From contig DAICZP010000073.1 in the NCBI GenBank assembly GCA_027311065.1, positions 29,133 through 93,132 on the forward strand: 64,000 nt of DNA. The letters are read 5' to 3'. The notes beneath the pieces were generated by a model. The model saw nothing but the letters and a program-made list of their open reading frames with translations. It was not told the DNA's origin and did not search any database. The position numbers were made by a program, and so were the translations under genes. Below are positions 16,325 through 22,366 of this stretch, piece by piece. The stretch's first letter is position 1; the number at the start of each line of letters is the position of its first letter. The stretch is from Thiomonas sp. (GTDB lineage Bacteria; Pseudomonadota; Gammaproteobacteria; Burkholderiales; Burkholderiaceae_C).

Positions 16325-16921
16325 ATGGTTATGGTCAGGCAATTCGATGAGGAAGCCGTGCTCGGCAAGGTGCTGGAACTGTTCTGGGCGAAAGGTTGGC
16401 AGGCAACCTCCATGGCCGATTTGGCCGAGGCCACCGATGTTCAGCGCGGCTCCCTGTATCACGCGTACGGCAGCAAGGAGCATCTCTTTCAGCTGGCGTT
16501 CGATCGATATGCGGAGCGGGTTCTTGCCGAGTCTCGGCAGGCGCTGGATGCTCCCTCCGCGCGTCTCGCGCTGGAGCGCTTCTTCGATGTGTCTATCACC
16601 AGCATGACGGCCGATATGCCGCCTCGTGGCTGCTTCACGACCAAGACAGCCGTGGAGAGTGACGTGATCGGGGCGTCCGTGCAGAACCGCGTGCGTGACC
16701 TGCTGGAACAGTTGGAGGCGGTCATCGCCGAGGCGTTATCCCGCGACGCATTGCGGGCATCACTGGCTGTGCCGCCCGACAAAGCCGCTCAGGCCATCAT
16801 TGCGTTTACGCGTGGACTTGCCGTCATGGAGCGCATCTATCACGAACCAATGCGGCTACGCGACTTGGCGGCGCTTCAGATCATGCTTCTTGTTGGGCCT
16901 GAGGGCGGCAACCGACGGTAG
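16325..16921 (+). CDS. TetR/AcrR-family repressor, divergent from oxygenase operon
   Basis: This 198-residue regulator has a TetR helix-turn-helix (WQATSMADLAEATDVQRGSLYHAYGSKEHLF). Its ligand domain includes PPRGCFTTKTAVE, where a cysteine sits at the place of the redox/electrophile-sensing cysteine of NemR-like proteins. The ATG at 16325 follows GGAGGG by 10 nt. It is divergent from the heme-oxygenase-like gene across two perfect operators and is almost certainly the local repressor. The inducer is unknown; a reactive electrophile or the pathway product is a reasonable guess. Confidence 0.9.
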   Translation: MVMVRQFDEEAVLGKVLELFWAKGWQATSMADLAEATDVQRGSLYHAYGSKEHLFQLAFDRYAERVLAESRQALDAPSARLALERFFDVSITSMTADMPPRGCFTTKTAVESDVIGASVQNRVRDLLEQLEAVIAEALSRDALRASLAVPPDKAAQAIIAFTRGLAVMERIYHEPMRLRDLAALQIMLLVGPEGGNRR

Positions 16922-17213
16922 GTTGGTCTACCCCACTGAGATAATAGAGTTCTTGGCGCGGCTGGCTATGACTCCACTTCGTTCTGCGTGGTACGGCCAG
17001 TAGGGAGGACGTCAGCGTATCGACGTCAGCGATGTGCCGCATTGCTGACGTTCGCACTTACGGTGCTCAATGGCTGCACTGGCCGAGCTTGGGACCTTCG
17101 CGATCAAGCACTGGATGACACCAACGGGTCGAAACAACCCGTTGCCGACTGACGATTTGCGCGGTTCAGCAAACCTTGGGTTTTTCGTTGGAATCAAGCC
17201 GGTGTTTCTGAGA
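16922..17213. other. Intergenic stretch, no supported gene
   Basis: ORFs on either strand here lack motifs and Shine-Dalgarno sequences. The stretch separates tetR from the convergent small membrane-protein gene. Confidence 0.4.
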
Positions 17214-17444
17214 TCATTTAAATTGCGAACGCGACCTGCGGCGCAACATTGGTTTTGTGTTCCCCATTTCTTTGTTGAAATGTTCATCGCCGCTTGGTGC
17301 GTCAGGCGCGTTGCGAGAAACCTGACACACGCTTATCCGATGGCGCCTGGTGTCTTCCGCCAGCCAGGCAACGAATGCCGTGAACGCTCCCAGGCAAACC
17401 ACAGCCAGGAGTGCGGTCAAATAAACCCCCGCCATGAAGCTCAT
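17214..17444 (-). CDS. Small membrane protein downstream of integrase
   Basis: This 76-residue protein has one strong transmembrane helix (YLTALLAVVCLGAFTAFVAWL) followed by a basic cytoplasmic tail. Its ATG overlaps the stop of the preceding gene as ATGA, so it is translated as the third gene of an integrase operon. The family is not recognised. Confidence 0.55.
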   Translation of the reverse strand: MSFMAGVYLTALLAVVCLGAFTAFVAWLAEDTRRHRISVCQVSRNAPDAPSGDEHFNKEMGNTKPMLRRRSRSQFK

Positions 17445-17761
17445 GCCTTGCTCCCAGGTTCTTGCTGATAGATCAGCCGTTCAAGGGCGAGTGTGACGTT
17501 TTCCCCGCTGCGGCGCAAGCCTTTGAGCCGCAGATAGGCATCCTCGCTGATGCGAACCAGCTTGACCCCCTGGGGCGCCGGCGGCGGCTCATAGCGCACC
17601 AAGGCCCCCGCCAGGGCCTGGTACTTGGCCCCGTTGCCCGGAAGACCCTTGAGGAATGTTCCGTCACACCGTTGTGTGATCAAGATGGCATCCGGCGCCG
17701 CCGGATCGCCGGTCAGTTTGGCAATGACCTCGATCGTGTCAGATTCAGCCTTCTTCTTCAT
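17441..17761 (-). CDS. Conserved small protein in integrase operon
   Basis: This 106-residue soluble protein reads MKKKAESDTIEVIAKLTGDP, then a KYQALAGALVRYEPP stretch, and ends with DAYLRLKGLRRSGENVTLAL before a short tail. The last part resembles a ribbon-helix-helix-like segment. It overlaps the integrase stop by 17 bp. It could be an excisionase-like or DNA-binding accessory factor, but no family is certain. Confidence 0.55.
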   Translation of the reverse strand: MKKKAESDTIEVIAKLTGDPAAPDAILITQRCDGTFLKGLPGNGAKYQALAGALVRYEPPPAPQGVKLVRISEDAYLRLKGLRRSGENVTLALERLIYQQEPGSKA

Positions 17762-18641
17762 AGAACCCCCGCAGGTAGACGCTTTTGACATACCGTCCTC
17801 GCCCGTCACCGTGGCCGAGGTCGTTCGATAACAGCCGTAGCGCTTCGTGCTCCGGCCGGCCTTCATCGAGATAGGCGCGCATCCGATCATGCGCAAATCG
17901 ATAGCGCAGCGCATGGCTCGCCTGTTTGCCGGACAGCCCCGCTTCGGCGCACAGCCGGCCGTATTGCCGGCGCGCCGCCGCGGGATTCGGGCTTGGAACG
18001 AGAAAGGCGCGTCCGTCCTTGAAGACATTCTCCGCCTGGGCGATCGCACTCCTTGCCGCAGACTCCATGGACGGGGCGATGCTGATCACACGCGGACGCC
18101 CGCCCTTGGTGGTGCCGGCGCGTACAGGCAACATGGGACGTCCCTCGCCGAACAAACGACTCCAGGCCTGGAGATCCGCTCGGGTCACACTCAGGGCCTC
18201 TTCCATACGCAGCCCGAGAGATGCCTGCAGGCTCGCCAGGGCGCAGAACTCCGGCCGTCCCTTGTCGAGGGCGGCCGTGATCTTCTCCCAGGTCAACGCT
18301 TCGTGCTTGCCCGTGCGGTCGCCGGGACGACTCGCGATCATCAGCGCCGCGTTCGACCATTCCGGCGCTTTGGCGGTCGTCTCGCGGCCTGCACCCTTCA
18401 GCGCCGCCCGGATATGGCTGGCGATGTTCTGCAAGGATCGAGGCGTTCCGCCCTGTGCCTGAATGAAGGCTTTGAATTGCTTGAGCGTCAGCGTTTCGGG
18501 CGTAAGGCTTCTCCACGTGTGCTCCTTGGCATAGCGCTCAAGTTGCGCAAAGGTGTGTTGCTTGTCATCACGGCTGCGCGTCGCGCCGCGCGCATGCCGC
18601 AGCGCGGCCTGCATGAAGCTCGCCTTGGTGCTCATTGCCAT
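17745..18641 (-). CDS. Second tyrosine recombinase on island A
   Basis: This 298-residue protein is a phage-type integrase unlike the P4 type. A core-binding domain (HTFAQLERYAKEHTWRSLTP, TPRSLQNIASHIRAALK) precedes a catalytic domain. Arg I is in ASLGLRMEEALSV, the H-x-x-R box is represented by SHALRYRFAHDRM, and LGHGDGRGRYVKSVYL holds the late His/Gly and the Tyr nucleophile. It heads a three-gene overlapping operon. The family recurs on integrative elements, where it is thought to serve element recombination; its recombination site is not identified. Confidence 0.8.
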   Translation of the reverse strand: MAMSTKASFMQAALRHARGATRSRDDKQHTFAQLERYAKEHTWRSLTPETLTLKQFKAFIQAQGGTPRSLQNIASHIRAALKGAGRETTAKAPEWSNAALMIASRPGDRTGKHEALTWEKITAALDKGRPEFCALASLQASLGLRMEEALSVTRADLQAWSRLFGEGRPMLPVRAGTTKGGRPRVISIAPSMESAARSAIAQAENVFKDGRAFLVPSPNPAAARRQYGRLCAEAGLSGKQASHALRYRFAHDRMRAYLDEGRPEHEALRLLSNDLGHGDGRGRYVKSVYLRGFYEEEG

Positions 18642-18722
18642 GTTGTTCTCCCGGTCGGTCAGGTGCTAGTGCCCGCCTGGCGGCCCCTGGGACAGGAGCT
18701 TGAGGCATGAATGGGCTGGTTG

Positions 18723-18743
18723 TGTCACGTCGCGCACGTGACA
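18723..18743. repeat. Inverted repeat with TGTCACG core
   Basis: TGTCACGT-CGCGC-ACGTGACA is a perfect 8+8 inverted repeat located 80 bp upstream of the integrase start. It suits an operator or a recombinase site. Confidence 0.6.
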
Positions 18744-18967
18744 AGCGTTGCTCGGTTGATGCGGCGCGAGCGGGCCTGCAGGAGTGGCCTGGCGGCCTGT
18801 GAGCGCGCGCCGAAGGCGCGCAGGAAGGGAAGGCCGCGGCTCTGGGCCGGGCGTAACGTGCAGGATCGGCCGATGGCGGCCCTTCTGGACAAACAATCGC
18901 GTGGAAGGCTGACCGCTCGGATCAGCGTCTAGGCGTCGTCACGAGGACGAAAGAGAAGGGTGTGCGT

Positions 18968-19012
18968 GTGTGTCACGTGGACACGAGCAAGGCTCGCATC
19001 ACCGTGACACAC
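18968..19012. repeat. Long hairpin GTGTGTCACG...CGTGACACAC
   Basis: Ten-bp perfect arms enclose 25 nt that contain a second small stem (GAGC-AAG-GCTC). The arms repeat the TGTCACG core of the hairpin 230 bp away, implying a common binding protein. Confidence 0.6.
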
Positions 19013-19455
19013 AGGATCAAGAACGCGCGTGGAGGGCGCAATCTGTGCGGCGCTCCAAGGCAAACGCATGGAGCGGTGCCGTCTGGCGCAGCCAACGGCC
19101 TTGGCGCCGAGGGACTCAGGAAGCGGCTGAGCAGCCGACGTTCAAAGAGGGCAGCGCGCCCCAGATTTCAGGATCAAGGGCGCTGAGCCCATCACAGTGC
19201 AAACATGCACGACAACGCTTGTATTCCGCTTCTGCGGGAGGTTCAATGGAGTGCGCCGTGCAGCGCATATCGATAATGTAGCAGTTCGGTGATCATGTGC
19301 AAACTGCCATTTGGGGCGCGAATCGATGTCGCTCCTCCGCCACATTCTGGCGGAAGATTTACGAAAAAATCGTGGGGGCAAGGGCAGGTGAACGCGATTA
19401 TCGCGATGCCGAAAAACTGAATGAAATCGCGGGCTTAGCGTGGAATTCAAATTGA

Positions 19456-19469
19456 CACCCTTTCCGCCA
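19456..19469 (+). repeat. att-like direct repeat, copy 2
   Basis: CACCCTTTCCGCCA is identical to copies 1 and 3. It is preceded by TTCAAATTGA, which looks like a degenerate T-loop, and followed by a strong terminator. It is interpreted as the junction between islands A and B. Confidence 0.75.
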
Positions 19470-19474
19470 TTATG

Positions 19475-19508
19475 AAAGCCCAAGCAATTGATTTGCATGG
19501 GCTTTTTT
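19475..19508 (+). terminator. Rho-independent terminator after att copy 2
   Basis: The stem AAAGCCCA(A)GCAA/TTGC(A)TGGGCTTT has one mismatch and is followed by TTTTTT. Confidence 0.85.
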
Positions 19509-19837
19509 AACTTTGGGTGCACCGACTCTTACCGCTGCTCTTACCCGGCGACGGGGTTCCCATCCTCCCCAGGGCATCGGCCCTCATCTCTTGGTGCTCT
19601 CCCTCTGGGTTGAGCGATGCCGGGGCACGCTCCGCCGCATTGGTGCGATGCCTTTGGTTACATTGCCAGTCAATGCGCATTGCGCGCAGCGTTGACGACC
19701 GCCGCACCATTGCCTTAATCTGAAAGCAGCTCCTGTATCCCCCAAACTCTGGAATTCACCGGGGGACGCTCGGCAAAAGTTTTCATGCAGGGCCTGCTGC
19801 CAAAACTGCGCACAAATTTTCAAAATTCGGCGGCCTG
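19509..19837. other. Intergenic stretch, no supported gene
   Basis: Short ORFs only. It lies between the att copy 2 terminator and the convergent end of the island B operon. Confidence 0.4.
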
Positions 19838-20464
19838 CTACCGATTCGGGTGAGCCTTAAGCCACTGCAGCGCCGCGCTTTTGGCTAGGGCGATCTGCCC
19901 TGGTGTCAAATCCGATGTAAGGACGAGAACTTGCAATTCAGTTTTTGCGAGACTGATGTCTGCGCCTGAACTGTTCGCGTTACGAGTCGCCAAATAGAAC
20001 CAACGATAGGAATCTACAGGGTCAACTGGAACCCCACGGCCCATTTCTCTGGCGAAACCAAGTACGAGTTGTGCTCGGGGGTTTCCTTGATTTGCGGACT
20101 TGCGGTACCAGTAATTCGCTAGTAATAGATTTTTCCGATCTTCGTAAAGCTGACCTAATTCAAGTTGAGCTGTGCTATCTCCGTCATTCGCGGGTTGGCT
20201 AAGTGAAGCAAATGCCTTGGCGTCTCCTTTTTCTGCTTGGCGTTGCAGCCCTGAGTAGAGAGTAAACGCTCTCGTGTACTCGCCCAGAGCAAGCGGTTGC
20301 TGTGGCGGAGGCGGGGTCGTTACCGCATCCGAAGCGGGAGGTTTCCAAGCGGAAGTAGGATGGGAAGATGTGGGGCTTTGCGGTGTAGTTGGACCTGGAG
20401 CAGACTGCACCAACCTTGCAGTTGAAGGATCGAACGGCGCGCCAGGCTCTTTGCCAGAAGACAC
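19838..20464 (-). CDS. Sel1-repeat protein, probable 3' half of an amber-split gene
   Basis: Residues 90-190 form Sel1-like helical repeats (STAQLELGQLYEDRKNLLLA, AQLVLGFAREMGRGVPVDPV, DSYRWFYLATRNAN), a protein-protein scaffold common in surface and secretion-linked proteins. The first 60 residues are a Pro/Ser/Thr linker. The listed start is a GTG at 20464. The same frame continues upstream without a stop to a TAG at 20630, which terminates the preceding gene in that frame. Coding character (FWWKCSESVKTIIANEVPYP) persists between the TAG and the GTG. The two may therefore have been one secreted or membrane-anchored protein of about 440 residues. Confidence 0.7.
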   Translation of the reverse strand: MSSGKEPGAPFDPSTARLVQSAPGPTTPQSPTSSHPTSAWKPPASDAVTTPPPPQQPLALGEYTRAFTLYSGLQRQAEKGDAKAFASLSQPANDGDSTAQLELGQLYEDRKNLLLANYWYRKSANQGNPRAQLVLGFAREMGRGVPVDPVDSYRWFYLATRNANSSGADISLAKTELQVLVLTSDLTPGQIALAKSAALQWLKAHPNR

Positions 20465-20629
20465 AGCGGGTGGCGCATATTTTGTCCACGGGCCTCTCGT
20501 TGGCTTGGGCGAAGGTGCGCTAGAAATGTCATTTGGCGTATTTAATGGTGCTGTGGTTTTTAAACAATCTGGGTACGGTACCTCGTTGGCAATAATTGTT
20601 TTGACTGATTCGCTGCATTTCCACCAGAA

Positions 20630-21163
20630 CTATTGATCGGATGACGGTGTGCTCGAACCTTCGTTAGGTTGAAGAATTTGAGGACTTTGATTTTGACGGC
20701 CTGCGTTGCTGGTGTTTTGCGGAGGGCTTTCGCTTTGCGAGTTGTTTTCGCCAAAGAAGCTACGTATTTTGTTTGCCGTGCACTGTTCGTGCGTCGGTAA
20801 GATGCTTGGTTGGCCCGGGGTTTCTTCAAACAATGATCCACCTTCGCATGCGGAGTAATCGTCACCTTCCATTTTTATATGGATGCATCCTTTGATGCTC
20901 CCGGCCGTTGCGCACTCTGCTCGAACTTTTTCATAGCGCCGGCAGACGGCCTTTAATTTGCATGTATTCGTTATATATTGCGTCAGGGGAATGCGGAATT
21001 CGCGTGCTACGCGGCTTTGTGCAGATATCTGCTCAGAGGATGGAAATGTGCTTACAAGAAGCCAAAGGTGGACGCCGGCAGTGATCAAGAAGTAGGCTAT
21101 ACCGGCGCCCAGTAGCAAGACAATAATTTCCCCCTCGCCGCGCTGTCTGGTGGTGATTTTCAT
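20630..21163 (-). CDS. Single-pass, Cys-rich exported protein
   Basis: This 177-residue protein has one N-terminal transmembrane segment (EIIVLLLGAGIAYFLITAGV) after a short basic stretch. A presumably periplasmic domain with six cysteines follows (CKLKAVCRR, CATAGSIKGCIHI, YSACEGG, HEQC) and then a Gln/Asn/Ser/Pro-rich tail. Its ATG overlaps the previous stop (ATGA). It ends at a TAG, after which the same frame runs on into the Sel1-repeat gene. No family is recognised. It may be an envelope component encoded by the mobile element. Confidence 0.65.
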   Translation of the reverse strand: MKITTRQRGEGEIIVLLLGAGIAYFLITAGVHLWLLVSTFPSSEQISAQSRVAREFRIPLTQYITNTCKLKAVCRRYEKVRAECATAGSIKGCIHIKMEGDDYSACEGGSLFEETPGQPSILPTHEQCTANKIRSFFGENNSQSESPPQNTSNAGRQNQSPQILQPNEGSSTPSSDQ

Positions 21164-21423
21164 ATTTTTCTTTTGGTTGCGGCGTTGATTATCGATGTGC
21201 AGTCAGCGATGGCCATCCTAAGCAGTCGCTTCTCGTCTGCGAAGGCCTTTGACTCGTAGCCATCAACCTTCTTGCAGATGGAAGCAAGATGCTCGCGCCA
21301 CTCCGGGGTCCTGCGCACCTTGACGCGCTCCCAGGGACGGTTCTCCAGTACCCACTTCCGCCAAGCCTCGCGGCGCTCCGGCGTCCAGCCCGTTCGGCCT
21401 GCGTTACGGTGTTTCTCGCTCAT
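21160..21423 (-). CDS. Small basic protein of island B
   Basis: This 87-residue, strongly basic, Trp-rich protein (TGWTPERREAWRKWVLENRP, WERVKVRRTPEWREHLAS) could bind nucleic acid. ATG 21423 has GAGG 8 nt upstream; ATG 21441 is the alternative. It overlaps both neighbours and so belongs to the leftward operon. The family is not recognised. Confidence 0.6.
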   Translation of the reverse strand: MSEKHRNAGRTGWTPERREAWRKWVLENRPWERVKVRRTPEWREHLASICKKVDGYESKAFADEKRLLRMAIADCTSIINAATKRKI

Positions 21424-21886
21424 TCTGCGGACCTCGTTCATTTTCCACGATGTGAAAACTGTTGGGTGGGGCGTTGTTCACCTGCTGCGGTCCGGTCGCC
21501 ATGTTTACCTGCTTGGCTATCACCATAGGCCCCGCTTTGATAGTTGCAAGTGCCTCCGTGGCGCGAATCGCTTGTCCCTTGGCCTTGAAAGCCATTTTGG
21601 CATACATCTCCTGCATGCGGGGAGAGGGCGCTTGCTCAGACTTGGTGATGTAGCTGTGGAACAGGGCGTCAAGCGTGGCGATGCTTGCGACTAGTTTGGC
21701 CTCGATGTCGCGCATGTCGCCATCATTCACACGCTTGGCTTGTTCGCCGATAGCGGTCGCCACGGACGCTGCGGCGAGGCCGTCCTGAACATGGCAGATA
21801 GTGACTGCTGCGTCGGTGAGGCCCGCGATGGCGGCCTCCGCTTCGCGCTGCTCGTACCGCTGAAGGGCGAGTGATTTGGTCTCCAT
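21404..21886 (-). CDS. Hypothetical helical protein of island B
   Basis: This 160-residue, alanine-rich, largely helical protein (ALQRYEQREAEAAIAGLTDA, TAIGEQAKRVNDGDMRDIEA) has a Gln/Asn-containing C-terminus (MATGPQQVNNAPPNSFHIV). Proteins of this appearance are common on P4-like satellites and integrative elements but have no assigned role. It sits in the overlapping leftward operon behind the repeat-rich gene. Confidence 0.6.
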   Translation of the reverse strand: METKSLALQRYEQREAEAAIAGLTDAAVTICHVQDGLAAASVATAIGEQAKRVNDGDMRDIEAKLVASIATLDALFHSYITKSEQAPSPRMQEMYAKMAFKAKGQAIRATEALATIKAGPMVIAKQVNMATGPQQVNNAPPNSFHIVENERGPQNERETP

Positions 21887-21892
21887 CGCGGC

Positions 21893-22366
21893 TCAATCTC
21901 CCAAGAGGTGGCGGCGAACGCCGTGCGCCGGGTCGGGTTTCAAGTTCACGGATACAGCCCCCAGTAAGGCCGCGGCGACAGTTGCAATCGCATTCGTCGG
22001 CCCGACCCCTTGCGAATCCTGCGAATCCTGCGAATCGCTAGCGTTTATGCGGGTTCCAGCGGTTGCGAACGGGTTGCGAATATTGCGAATCGGGCTTCGT
22101 GCGGCTGCTGCATCCGGGGCGCCGCTTAGCGAATCAACGATGCTGTTGCGGGGTAGTTGCGAATTCTGCGAATCGCAAGCGTTTATGCGGCTGTTCGCAG
22201 AATTCGCAGCGTTGGTGGCGCCGCCGATCGCCGCTGCGAATTCGCAAGATTCGCAACCTATTCGCAACCCCGCAAAGCGAGCATTTATGCGGGTGTTCGC
22301 AGGATTCGCAAGATTCGCAGGGGTGGCCGTGCGCTGCACGGTCCCCTGCACCTCAGTGCTGTGCAT
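21893..22366 (-). CDS. Repeat-rich small protein following the primase
   Basis: This 157-residue ORF is built of repeated units such as NTRINARFAG, NSRINACDSQNSQ and GTRINASDSQDSQDSQ, mirroring a DNA repeat array. ATG 22366 overlaps the primase stop by 14 bp. It is unclear whether it is a translated protein or a reading frame through an iteron-type origin. Low complexity makes any homology call unsafe. Confidence 0.45.
   Translation of the reverse strand: MHSTEVQGTVQRTATPANLANPANTRINARFAGLRIGCESCEFAAAIGGATNAANSANSRINACDSQNSQLPRNSIVDSLSGAPDAAAARSPIRNIRNPFATAGTRINASDSQDSQDSQGVGPTNAIATVAAALLGAVSVNLKPDPAHGVRRHLLGD
21990..22330. repeat. Iteron-like repeat array next to primase gene
   Basis: GCGTTTATGCGG occurs at 22041 and 22179, with a one-base variant (GCATTTATGCGG) at 22281. 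Many copies of TGCGAATC or its complement GATTCGCA, plus TTCGCAGAATTCGCA-type dyads, lie between them. Spacing is irregular, so it is not a CRISPR. Position beside a primase-helicase gene suggests a replication origin, as in P4-like satellites. Confidence 0.6.

Larger units (their letters stand above)
18642..19455. other. 800-bp non-coding stretch with hairpins
   Basis: No ORF with a plausible product. It holds two hairpins sharing the TGTCACG core and lies between the integrase operon and att copy 2. A transfer origin, recombination site or regulatory region of the element are all possible. Confidence 0.5.

Noticed and set aside
17070-17468. 132-codon plus-strand ORF
   Set aside because: Overlaps the ATGA-coupled membrane-protein gene on the other strand and shows no domain.
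21990-22330. CRISPR array
   Set aside because: Repeats are short, irregularly spaced and degenerate, without constant spacers or cas genes nearby.
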